Source of the DNA: Bacteroidota bacterium
GTDB taxonomy: Bacteria; Bacteroidota; Bacteroidia; Chitinophagales; Chitinophagaceae
Direction: 5' to 3'
DNA length: 49,675 nucleotides
Assembly: GCA_018267545.1 (NCBI GenBank)
Contig: JAFDYG010000094.1
Coordinates: 1-49,675 of the forward strand
Shown: positions 1-7,865 of the stretch, piece after piece
Numbering within the stretch: the stretch's first letter is position 1
How the letters are laid out: each line of letters starts with the position of its first letter
The notes under the pieces: generated by a model
Told to the model about the DNA's origin: nothing
Database searches by the model: none
What the model saw: the letters and a program-made list of their open reading frames with translations, nothing else
Position numbers and translations under genes: made by a program

Positions 1-1
1 A

Positions 2-1942
2 GTAAAAATAGGCGACCTCCTCCTGGGCAACAATCATCCCATTCGCGTACAGACGATGACCACCACCGATACCATGGATACCCTGGCTACCGTGGAACAA
101 TCCATTCGTTGTATCGAAGCGGGAGCCGAGCTGGTCCGCATCACTGCACCAAGCAAGAAGGAAGCGGAAAACCTGCTGAATATCCGCAACGAACTTCACC
201 GCCGCGGCTATAAAACTCCGCTCGTTGCAGATATCCACTTTACCCCCAATGCAGCCGAGATTGCCGCACGTATCGTAGAAAAGGTCAGGGTCAACCCGGG
301 GAACTATATCGACAAAAAGAAATTCGAACTCATCGAATATACCGATGCGGAATACAACGAAGAGATCGACCGCATACGCCAGCGCTTCACCCCGCTGGTA
401 AAAATCTGCAGGGAATACGGCACGGCCATGCGTATCGGCACCAACCACGGCTCGCTCAGCGACCGCATCATGAGCCGCTATGGCGACACGCCGATGGGGA
501 TGGTGGAGAGCGCGATGGAGTTTCTTCGGGTAGCCAGAGACGAAAGCTATCACAATATCATTCTCAGCATGAAGTCCAGCAATCCGCTGGTGATGGTACA
601 GGCGTATCGTCTGCTCATCCGCCAGATGGAGGAAGAGTTCGGCGCTTGCTATCCCCTGCACCTGGGGGTTACCGAAGCGGGCGACGGAGAAGACGGCCGT
701 ATCAAGTCGGCCATCGGCATCGGCACCCTCCTGGAGGATGGCATCGGCGATACGATTCGCGTCTCGCTGACCGAAGACCCCGAATTCGAGATTCCCGTTT
801 GTAAGGACCTGGTCAAGCGCTATCAGGACCGCACCCGGGGCAGCGAAATTCCGCCCGTCGAAAAAATCCCCTACTCTCCCTTCGAGTATAAACGCAGGGT
901 CTCCCGCCAGTTGACGGGCATCGGCGGCCAGCACGTACCCGTCGTCATGGCCGACTTTATGCAAGCGGCTTCGATCAGCCGGGAAGACCTAAACGCCATC
1001 GGCTATAGCTATGATGCGGGCAGCGATAAATGGAACATCGGCGACGCCGCAGCGGATTTCCTCTACACAGCTAAAAAAAGCGTCGACTTCGACCTGCCCG
1101 GCACGCTAAAGCTCGTCTGCGATCACTCCGCCTGGCTGGAGATGGACGACCAATCCAAATACTTCCCCCTGTTCCAGGGTAATGAATACGACCCTGCCGG
1201 AGAACGCTCGGATACCCTCAACTTCGTCGCGCTCGACGCGGCGTCCGATGCCGCCGCCGACTTTACGGAATCCCTAAAAGATGACGCGACTATCGTCCTG
1301 GCGATCTATTCATCGCACCCCCAGGCCATGCTATCCGTAAGGAGATTCGTCATGGAGCTGATACACCGCGACGTTCGCAGCCCATTGATCCTCGCCGTCG
1401 AAAGCAGCGACACGACGATCGACGAGCAGCTGATCCATTTCTCCGCCGAAGCCGGCGCGCTCCTGCTCGAAGGCATGGGCGACGGACTCTGGCTGATGAA
1501 CAATCCCAAGAAGATCGTCAACACCCGTGTCAGCGGCCGTACTTATTTACAGACAAAGAATAACCACCAGTTCCTCAACAATACGGCCTTTTCGATCCTG
1601 CAGGCTACGCGTACGCGGATCTCTCGCACCGAATATATCTCCTGTCCTTCTTGCGGACGAACGCTCTTCGACCTCCAGGAAACCACGGCGAAGATCCGCG
1701 CAGTGACCCACCACCTGAAGGGCGTGAAGATCGCCATCATGGGCTGTATCGTCAACGGTCCCGGCGAAATGGCCGACGCCGACTTCGGCTATGTGGGCAG
1801 CGGCGCGGGTAAGATCACCCTGTATAAAGGAAAGGACGTCGTAAAAAGAGGCGTAGACAGTGCCATCGCCGTAGAAGAGCTTATTGCATTGCTAAAAGAA
1901 AGCGAAGTTTGGATTGACCCAATAATGTCCGTTACACATTAA
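2..1942 (+). CDS. ispG: 4-hydroxy-3-methylbut-2-enyl diphosphate synthase, long form (5' partial)
   Basis: This is the [4Fe-4S] enzyme that converts MEcPP to HMBPP in the MEP isoprenoid pathway in the cytoplasm. The reading frame is open from base 2 (V-K-I-G-D-L-L-L-G-N-N) and runs into the ATG at 56, so the true start lies before the window. The N-terminal TIM barrel (ELVRITAPSKKEAENL, then a VADIHF motif) is followed by the large central insertion typical of plant, Chlamydia and Bacteroidota IspG. The C-terminal iron-sulfur domain shows CPSCGR and GCIVNGPGE, which carry the cluster-ligating cysteines. More than 640 residues fit the long form. The next gene begins 12 bases downstream. Identity is very secure. 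Confidence 0.97.
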   Translation, partial: VKIGDLLLGNNHPIRVQTMTTTDTMDTLATVEQSIRCIEAGAELVRITAPSKKEAENLLNIRNELHRRGYKTPLVADIHFTPNAAEIAARIVEKVRVNPGNYIDKKKFELIEYTDAEYNEEIDRIRQRFTPLVKICREYGTAMRIGTNHGSLSDRIMSRYGDTPMGMVESAMEFLRVARDESYHNIILSMKSSNPLVMVQAYRLLIRQMEEEFGACYPLHLGVTEAGDGEDGRIKSAIGIGTLLEDGIGDTIRVSLTEDPEFEIPVCKDLVKRYQDRTRGSEIPPVEKIPYSPFEYKRRVSRQLTGIGGQHVPVVMADFMQAASISREDLNAIGYSYDAGSDKWNIGDAAADFLYTAKKSVDFDLPGTLKLVCDHSAWLEMDDQSKYFPLFQGNEYDPAGERSDTLNFVALDAASDAAADFTESLKDDATIVLAIYSSHPQAMLSVRRFVMELIHRDVRSPLILAVESSDTTIDEQLIHFSAEAGALLLEGMGDGLWLMNNPKKIVNTRVSGRTYLQTKNNHQFLNNTAFSILQATRTRISRTEYISCPSCGRTLFDLQETTAKIRAVTHHLKGVKIAIMGCIVNGPGEMADADFGYVGSGAGKITLYKGKDVVKRGVDSAIAVEELIALLKESEVWIDPIMSVTH

Positions 1943-1954
1943 AGCCATTGACCG

Positions 1955-2908
1955 GTGAATCGCATCGACCGACTTCATGCCATACTCACTCACCTGCAGA
2001 GTAAGAAGAAAGTGACGGCCCAGGAAATGGCCGATCGCTTCAACATCAGTCTGCGTACGGTATATCGGGACGTAAAGGCACTGGATGAATCGGGGGTGCC
2101 CGTCATCGGCGAAGCGGGTACAGGCTACACCATCATGGAAGGCTACCGGCTTCCTCCCGTCATGTTTACCCAGGAAGAAGCCAGCGCCCTGCTCCTCGGC
2201 GCCAAGCTCGCGGAGCAATTTACCGACGGCTCGGTCAAGCGGCATTTCAACGCGGCCCTCTTCAAGATCAAGGCCGTTTTGAGATCGACCGATAAGGAAT
2301 ACGTCGACAGCCTGACGGAACACATCGAGATCATCACCCGCTACTCACCCGACAGCGAATCCCCGCAGCAGTTCCTTTCGCTGCTGCAACAGGCCGTGGT
2401 TCATAAGTATATCGTGCACCTGCACTACAGGTCCAACAAAAAGGAAGAAGTCACCCAACGGGACGTAGAGCCCATCGGCCTGCTGCATTATGGCTCCGCC
2501 TGGCATCTCATCGGCTGGTGTCAGCTTCGCCAGGGCTATCGGGACTTTCGCCTCAGCCGGATGCTCGGTGTTTCACTGAGCTCGACGACCTTCGACCCCA
2601 GCGCCCACCCTTCCATCCGGGAATACATCAAGCAGATCATGGCCGAATCGGACCTGCAGGAGGTCGTCGTCCTTGTCAAAAAGGAAATTGCCAAATATTT
2701 ACAGGAGCAGAAATACCTGAATGGATTTGTCTCCGAAGAAGACCTCGGAGACTGCGTCCGGATGAAATTCCTGACCGGGTCCCTTCATTATTTTGGCCGC
2801 TGGCTCCTGATGTACACCATCCACGTTTCGGTGGAGGAACCGGAAATCCTGAAGGCCCAGATAAAGGAATTATCCCAGAAATTATTTGCCCACCACCAGA
2901 GCTACTGA
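1955..2908 (+). CDS. WYL-domain HTH transcriptional regulator (YafY/DeoR-like)
   Basis: A 317-residue regulator of the YafY type. Residues 1-60 form an HTH (VTAQEMADRFNISLRTVYRD), followed by the segment typical of this family (GEAGTGYTIMEGYRLPP). A WYL ligand-sensing domain follows at about 140-230, including DFRLSRMLG, and a WCX-type tail completes it. WYL domains bind nucleic-acid or small-molecule ligands; the ligand here is unknown. The start is GTG at 1955, 12 bases after ispG, and the HTH begins at once, so no upstream start is needed. It is followed by a GyrI-like effector-binding protein, which suggests a small sensory pair. Targets cannot be read from the sequence. Confidence 0.9.
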   Translation: MNRIDRLHAILTHLQSKKKVTAQEMADRFNISLRTVYRDVKALDESGVPVIGEAGTGYTIMEGYRLPPVMFTQEEASALLLGAKLAEQFTDGSVKRHFNAALFKIKAVLRSTDKEYVDSLTEHIEIITRYSPDSESPQQFLSLLQQAVVHKYIVHLHYRSNKKEEVTQRDVEPIGLLHYGSAWHLIGWCQLRQGYRDFRLSRMLGVSLSSTTFDPSAHPSIREYIKQIMAESDLQEVVVLVKKEIAKYLQEQKYLNGFVSEEDLGDCVRMKFLTGSLHYFGRWLLMYTIHVSVEEPEILKAQIKELSQKLFAHHQSY

Positions 2909-2965
2909 CATACTGTTGTCACACCTCCCCCTGACCTTTACCGGACTAAAAAACTGGAATTGACT

Positions 2966-3418
2966 ATGCTTATCCGTGTTCATCCTCCCATGGCTGTCCT
3001 CTATAGCACTCACCAGACAACCCTGGGAGAATTAAAGAATTATGCCGGCACCTCCGTCCGGGAGCTGTATCGATACGTGGCCGATCTGGACCTCCTGATC
3101 TGCGGCCCCCAGTATTGGTTCTACTATGGGGCGGACGGGAAGCCGGAGACGAAATTTACCCTCGAAGTCGCCCTGCCCGTTCAGGGGCGGATACCGACCA
3201 CCCTGCTGCCGATTTTCAAACAGGTCCCGGCTTTTAAATGTCTCTGTTCCCGGTATGAAGGCCCCTGGGAGGGGCTGAAGGGAGAATATGAGAGAATGTT
3301 CAAATATATAGCCGCCGAGGGGCTAAAACCTAGCGGCTTTGCAGCAGAATCGTTTCTTCACATCGATTTTGCCGCGCCTGCCGACCAGATTACCGAGATT
3401 CAGGTGGGGCTTCTTTGA
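2966..3418 (+). CDS. GyrI-like / AraC effector-binding-domain protein
   Basis: A stand-alone protein of about 150 residues that resembles the GyrI-like small-molecule-binding domain (SHS2 fold). It has an early VLYSTHQTTLGEL strand-helix, a central FYYGADGKPETKFTLEVALPV, and a C-terminal Y-E-G-P-W motif with LHIDF. These proteins bind drugs or hydrophobic ligands, and some hydrolyse cyclopropanoid toxins. No DNA-binding part is present. ATG 2966 is preferred over the in-frame TTG at 2960. It directly follows the WYL regulator, so a shared ligand-response role is an inference. The stop codon at 3416-3418 is close to the next gene. Confidence 0.75.
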   Translation: MLIRVHPPMAVLYSTHQTTLGELKNYAGTSVRELYRYVADLDLLICGPQYWFYYGADGKPETKFTLEVALPVQGRIPTTLLPIFKQVPAFKCLCSRYEGPWEGLKGEYERMFKYIAAEGLKPSGFAAESFLHIDFAAPADQITEIQVGLL

Positions 3419-3444
3419 CCCCCTCCGTTTTTTGTAATACTTTG
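3414..3444 (+). promoter_or_regulatory. Weak Bacteroidota-type promoter candidate for the epimerase gene
   Basis: TTTG at 3414-3417 is followed about 20 bases later by TACTTTG (3438-3444). This is close to the Bacteroidota -33/-7 pattern (TTTG ... TAnnTTTG) but one base short in the -7 box. It lies 18 bases before ATG 3463. Confidence 0.3.
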
Positions 3445-3462
3445 CAGAAAATAAATCCGCAA

Positions 3463-4416
3463 ATGAAATTTTCGATTCGGCGTACCACTGAAAACGAGCT
3501 TCAGCAGGTGATCATCAGGGATAACGATAACGGTACTGAAGTTGCCCTGCTCCCCGATTTTGGCGCTACGCTGCATTCCTTCAAGGTTCAAAAGAACGGC
3601 GAGTCTTGCAATATCATCGACGGCTACCGGGACCTGTCCGAATTGAAAAAGGAGATGCCCCGGTCTTTCAAAGGCCCCAAGCTCTCCCCATTCCCCTGCC
3701 GAATCCCGGACGGAAAGTACGCCTTCGACAATAAAGAATACCAATTCGACAACCTGTTCGCCGATGGAACGGCTATTCACGGGCTGCTTTACAACAAAGC
3801 CTTCGGGATCATGGACGAGCAGGCCGATGACAACTCCGGCAGCGTATCTATGGAATATTTCTATAAGCAGGACGATGCCGGCTACCCCTTCGACTATAGC
3901 TGCCAGGTAAAGTACAGCCTGCACGCGGATAACGTCCTGGAAGTGACCACGACGGTGATCAACCACGGCAAGAGCCATATGCCGCTGGCCGATGGCTGGC
4001 ATCCCTATTTCAAGCTGGGCGGCAAGTCCAACGACTGGCTGCTGCAGTTTCATTCCTCGGCGATCGTGGAGTTCGACGAACGCCTGGTGCCGACCGGCCA
4101 CCTCTCTCAGTACGAAATCTTCAAAGAGCCAAAGCTGCTGGGCGACACCTTCCTGGATAATTGTTTTACCGTAAAACCCGGGATCGTCAGCGCGGTCTGT
4201 GAGATCTCGAATCCCGGGATCGGCCTAAGCGTTAGCTTCTTCCCGGACCCCACCTATCCCTATCTGCAGATCTATACGCCGGCTACCCGCGATAGCATTG
4301 CTATCGAGAACCTTAGCGGCGCGCCAGACTGCTTTAACAATAAAATGGGTCTGCTCATCCTGGAGCCCGGCCACTCACAAATATTTACACTGCGTTATAA
4401 GGTTAACGTCGGGTAA
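3463..4416 (+). CDS. Aldose 1-epimerase family protein (GalM-like)
   Basis: A 317-residue galactose-mutarotase-like beta-sandwich protein that probably interconverts alpha and beta anomers of an aldose in the cytoplasm. Expected active-site blocks are visible: the AIHGLLYNKAFG histidine, the GWHPYF histidine motif near the middle, and a C-terminal IENLSGAPDCFN block that supplies the usual glutamate. ATG 3463 gives a start directly before the first beta strand (MKFSIRR). An upstream TTG at 3415 would overlap the previous gene and adds no conserved sequence. It has no signal peptide. The sugar specificity is unknown. Confidence 0.88.
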   Translation: MKFSIRRTTENELQQVIIRDNDNGTEVALLPDFGATLHSFKVQKNGESCNIIDGYRDLSELKKEMPRSFKGPKLSPFPCRIPDGKYAFDNKEYQFDNLFADGTAIHGLLYNKAFGIMDEQADDNSGSVSMEYFYKQDDAGYPFDYSCQVKYSLHADNVLEVTTTVINHGKSHMPLADGWHPYFKLGGKSNDWLLQFHSSAIVEFDERLVPTGHLSQYEIFKEPKLLGDTFLDNCFTVKPGIVSAVCEISNPGIGLSVSFFPDPTYPYLQIYTPATRDSIAIENLSGAPDCFNNKMGLLILEPGHSQIFTLRYKVNVG

Positions 4417-4448
4417 AAAGTTAATTTGCCAAACAAATATTTGAACTG

Positions 4449-5201
4449 ATGAAATTTGTAAAGTTTATCCTACCTGTAGCGATCGTATTGTTCTTTACCG
4501 GTTGTCTGGATATCAATGAAAACGTAGAAATAAAGAAGGACGGCAGCGGACAGATGGTGATGGATATGGACATGAGCCAGATGATCGAAATGATACAAAC
4601 CATGGGTAAAGAGGCGCTGGCGGAGAAGGGGGTTAAGAACATGGATACGACCATCAACCTGAAAGATGTCGTCGATACGGCCAGCGGCCTTAGCGCTGAA
4701 AAGAAAGCCCTGCTCCGTCCCGGTAAAGTACATATCAAGCTGAATCTCGAAGACAAGGTCTTCAAGACCAATATGACCTTCCCTTTTACCAGCCAGGAAA
4801 ACTTCCAGAAGCTGTACACGGCGATGGGTGACGGCTCCCTGAGCAGCACGAGTCTGTTGAGCGGTATGGGCGGCGGCGGCGAAGGCGGACCCAGCCCCGA
4901 CGTCAACCAGTTCAATGGCATCTATGACTTCACCTGCAAGGACGGTCTGATGGCTAAGAAGGTAAATGAAGCCAAATGGAAGGCCCTGAAGGACGACCCG
5001 CAGATGGCCCAGATCAAGCAAGCGTCTCAGATGGGCGTGGAGATCAATTATACGACGACGATCGTCCTGCCCCGCGCCGTGAAGAAGGTGGATAACCCGC
5101 TGGCGAAGCTGTCGGAGGACAAGAAGACCGTCATCATGAAGTACAACCTCATCGACGTCTTCGACCATCCCGAGCAGTTCAACTACCGAATCGAATACTA
5201 G
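4449..5201 (+). CDS. Lipoprotein of unknown function
   Basis: A 250-residue predicted lipoprotein. A short hydrophobic signal (KFVKFILPVAIVLFFTGC) ends in an F-T-G-C lipobox with Cys at residue 19. After it comes LDINENVEIKKDGSGQ, a pattern common in Bacteroidota lipoproteins of the LppM-like type (DINENVxI-x-x-DGSG). The remainder is rich in Met and acidic residues, with a short Gly-rich loop near residues 140-150. No catalytic motif is recognised. It starts a run of three closely spaced genes (gaps of 6 and 11 bases), which suggests an envelope operon with the next two. Confidence 0.8.
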   Translation: MKFVKFILPVAIVLFFTGCLDINENVEIKKDGSGQMVMDMDMSQMIEMIQTMGKEALAEKGVKNMDTTINLKDVVDTASGLSAEKKALLRPGKVHIKLNLEDKVFKTNMTFPFTSQENFQKLYTAMGDGSLSSTSLLSGMGGGGEGGPSPDVNQFNGIYDFTCKDGLMAKKVNEAKWKALKDDPQMAQIKQASQMGVEINYTTTIVLPRAVKKVDNPLAKLSEDKKTVIMKYNLIDVFDHPEQFNYRIEY

Positions 5202-5207
5202 TCCTAT

Positions 5208-5975
5208 ATGAAACCCTTACTCCTTGCTGGCCTCTTTCTGGCCGTGACCTTCTTTGCCTGTAATCAGCATCCCGCGCCAGCCGCTGCGACTGTTGCCGCG
5301 GGAGCCGGTATCTCCGATTCACTGGCTATCCGCGCCATGGGCACCTATACGGGCCGTTTCGGCAGGAGCCTGATCACCGTCGTGATCAACTATATTTCCG
5401 GCAAGACGGTTTCCGGCTATGACGTTCACAAGGGCCTGCGCCGCAACTTCAATGGCGAGGTAACGCAACAGGGCGCCCTGCTCAACTTCATGGTGAAGGA
5501 ACCCGGGGATAACGCCTACGACGGCTCCTTTACCTTCTCCCTGGATACCGCCAGCTGGAAGATCAACGGGAAATGGCTGCCCGCCGACAGCAGCAGGCAA
5601 AAAGCCCAGGAGATAAGCCTGAGCCGGAGGGTGGAAGACAATGAAGATGACCCTTTTCACCTCTCTTATCTCTGGCTGTCCAATGGCTCTACGGACAGTA
5701 CGCTTCACTTTAGCTCGGACGGCACCTGCGTACTCGAATTCTATCCCAATACGGGGGATTCTACTTCGACCTCCCAATTGGTGACGGTAAAAGGAAATTT
5801 TGAAAAAGACACGAAGAATCGGATTCTCCGAATCGAATGGGAGAAGAATGAATTTATAAAACCCCTGTCGATGAAGCTGACCATGGACTCGTCGAGACAG
5901 GAGAACGATTCGATGTATATCCCGGCGAAACTACACGGCGATGGCTTTGTATTTACTCCGATGATGGCGGGTTAG
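5208..5975 (+). CDS. Lipoprotein of unknown function
   Basis: A 255-residue predicted lipoprotein. The signal MKPLLLAGLFLAVTFFAC ends in a lipobox with Cys at residue 18, followed by an Ala/Pro-rich linker. The mature part looks like a beta-rich domain (TYTGRFGRSLITVVINYISG) with later alternating strands such as TLHFSSDGTCVLEFYP, resembling lipocalin-like or META-like folds, but no family was firmly recognised. It begins 6 bases after the preceding lipoprotein and 11 bases before a membrane protein. The product is probably anchored in the periplasmic or outer-membrane leaflet. Confidence 0.75.
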   Translation: MKPLLLAGLFLAVTFFACNQHPAPAAATVAAGAGISDSLAIRAMGTYTGRFGRSLITVVINYISGKTVSGYDVHKGLRRNFNGEVTQQGALLNFMVKEPGDNAYDGSFTFSLDTASWKINGKWLPADSSRQKAQEISLSRRVEDNEDDPFHLSYLWLSNGSTDSTLHFSSDGTCVLEFYPNTGDSTSTSQLVTVKGNFEKDTKNRILRIEWEKNEFIKPLSMKLTMDSSRQENDSMYIPAKLHGDGFVFTPMMAG

Positions 5976-5986
5976 TCTTTTTGCAT

Positions 5987-6646
5987 ATGAGAGCAACCTT
6001 ACTTTTTCGTGTGCTCCTCCTTGTGGCGCTGGCCTTCTTCACCTTCCTGATGGTCAGGCTGACGCTTCCCTATACTGCCATGAGCAGCGACGTCGACTTC
6101 CTTAAAAGCAAACAGGCGATCTATCACCTGCCCTGGTGGCGGGATAGCTTCTATCTCCACGTCTTTACGAGCTGTCTGGTGCTGATAGCCGGGTTTACCC
6201 AGTTCAACCCCTGGCTGCTGCGGCGTTACCGGAGGGTCCACCGCTGGATGGGCTGGGTCTATCTCGTAACGGTGACCCTGATCAGCGGCCCCGCGGGTTT
6301 TGTCATGGGATGGTACGCCAATGGAGGACTGCCGGCGCGGACCAGCTTTATCCTGCTTTCTGTATTGTGGGTGACGCTGACGCTGTATGCGGGTTACTAT
6401 GCCGTGCGAAAGAAGTTTCAGCTGCACGGGGCCTTTATGTTTCGAAGCTATGCGCTTACCTTGTCGGCGATTACGCTGAGGGCCTATACCTGGCTCTTTG
6501 CGGTGGCGCAGGTTCACGCAAGCTCGAAGGAGATCTATATCACCACGACCTGGCTCAGCTGGGTGCCGAACCTGATCCTGGCGGAGATCTTGATTCGTAA
6601 AGGTTTTGTCGAAAGGGTATATTCGGAGACCCGCCGCCTCGGGTAG
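5987..6646 (+). CDS. DUF2306-family integral membrane protein
   Basis: A 219-residue membrane protein. Hydrophobic segments are visible near residues 5-25 (LLFRVLLLVALAFFTFLMV), 60-80 (TSCLVLIAGFTQF), 90-110, 120-140 (ILLSVLWVTLTLYAGYYA), about 155-170 and 190-210. The HRWMGWVYL motif and a later G-x-F-M-F-R-S-Y-A-L-T block match the DUF2306 family, whose function is unknown. ATG 5987 is chosen over TTG 5981. The gene ends at 6646, only two bases from the convergent TPR lipoprotein. No terminator is visible between them, so transcripts from the two sides probably overlap. Confidence 0.85.
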   Translation: MRATLLFRVLLLVALAFFTFLMVRLTLPYTAMSSDVDFLKSKQAIYHLPWWRDSFYLHVFTSCLVLIAGFTQFNPWLLRRYRRVHRWMGWVYLVTVTLISGPAGFVMGWYANGGLPARTSFILLSVLWVTLTLYAGYYAVRKKFQLHGAFMFRSYALTLSAITLRAYTWLFAVAQVHASSKEIYITTTWLSWVPNLILAEILIRKGFVERVYSETRRLG

Positions 6647-6648
6647 GC

Positions 6649-7773
6649 CTAGCGCATCGCCAGCGGAGCATCCGTCTTTTCGAACTTGCCGTTGGCGGCA
6701 ATCCGGTAGTGGCTGACCAGCTGTTCTTCCGTCTTTACGATGGGGTTGTCCGCGCCATAACCCGCTTGCTCGGGATCCTTCTGATAGATATTCTTGAATT
6801 CCCTGATCTCGAACGTATAATTGGGTTGAAGGGTGAAGACCTTGACAAAGTAGGACAATTGCTCCTGACCCGCTACGTGCAGCTTGTCGATGATCTTCCC
6901 TTTTGGATCATAGGTGACCAAGTAAAAGAACAAAGGAGGATGCACATTCCCGTCTTCCAGTCCCTCATCCTCGCCGGCATAGCAAAGCGCGGTATAAGCC
7001 GTATCCTGTTTGATCGCGGCAAAGAAATAATATTCTTTTCCCGCTTCTCTGGCAAACCGTTCGTTTCGCATCTCGGGTACAAAGCGCTCGTACTCGAAGT
7101 TGATGCCCTTTTCCATCGGATGCGAATTGATCCAGGCCGTATTGATGACCAGGGGCAACTGAACCGGAGAAAACTGACCCTTGAATTCCTCCCAGAGGAC
7201 CGCGGCCGGGTCTTTTACATTTCTACCGCCATTGAGCGCGGCGCTATAGGTCGTATTGAAATCGTACTTATTCCTGATGCTCTTGAACAGCTCATCCGTC
7301 CGGAACTTTTCCGGATTGGCATAACCCATCTGAAGGGCTACTTCCATATAGTGAATGGCCTCCGTTTCATCTTTACCGGCGTAGGCAGCGGCGATCTTAT
7401 ACACGACATTGGCGAGCGGCTTATAGTCCAGCTTTTCTGCAATATGCAGGGCGGACAAAGCCTCGTCATGAACGCCTGCGTCGAGCAGGGCGCTGCCGAG
7501 CTCATAATAGCCCTGCGCCGTCGGCTTGATCAAAATCGCCTTCCGGAAATAGGGGCAGCTCGCCATGGGGTTTTTCTTGTTCTTGTAAAGATCGATTGCG
7601 GTGGCCAGCTGTTTGCGGGAGGCTTTTTCGTCACCGGTATTCAGGGCCAAGCGAACCGAATCGATATTGTAAACGGCTGTTTCTGTCAGGGCAACCGGTG
7701 CTGGAACGCCAGGAGTGTTATGACAGGAGAAAAGGACGGCCGATACGAGGAGAAGGGATAAGTGGGGTTTCAT
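6649..7773 (-). CDS. TPR-containing lipoprotein
   Basis: A 374-residue predicted lipoprotein. The signal peptide MKPHLSLLLVSAVLFSC ends in an L-F-S-C lipobox with Cys at residue 17. A TPR-like helical section lies at about 45-160 (YYELGSALLDAGVHDEALSA, then KIAAAYAGKDETEAIHYME). The C-terminal half (170-374) contains FYLVTYDPKGKIIDK and looks like a small beta-rich domain of unknown family. It converges with the DUF2306 gene and is divergent from nadB across a gap of about 90 bases that must hold both promoters. No enzymatic motif was found. Confidence 0.8.
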   Translation of the reverse strand: MKPHLSLLLVSAVLFSCHNTPGVPAPVALTETAVYNIDSVRLALNTGDEKASRKQLATAIDLYKNKKNPMASCPYFRKAILIKPTAQGYYELGSALLDAGVHDEALSALHIAEKLDYKPLANVVYKIAAAYAGKDETEAIHYMEVALQMGYANPEKFRTDELFKSIRNKYDFNTTYSAALNGGRNVKDPAAVLWEEFKGQFSPVQLPLVINTAWINSHPMEKGINFEYERFVPEMRNERFAREAGKEYYFFAAIKQDTAYTALCYAGEDEGLEDGNVHPPLFFYLVTYDPKGKIIDKLHVAGQEQLSYFVKVFTLQPNYTFEIREFKNIYQKDPEQAGYGADNPIVKTEEQLVSHYRIAANGKFEKTDAPLAMR

Positions 7774-7865
7774 ATAATATGTACAAGAATTGAAACGAAA
7801 GATATAAATTTTTTGTTAGGCTTCAAATGGTGGTTCTGCGCTACCTTTACATCTATTTGATTCTT

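Noticed and set aside
6709-7761. 350-residue plus-strand frame opposite the TPR lipoprotein
   Set aside because: The minus-strand frame has a clear lipoprotein signal and TPR helices; the plus-strand translation has no signal, domain or good start context.
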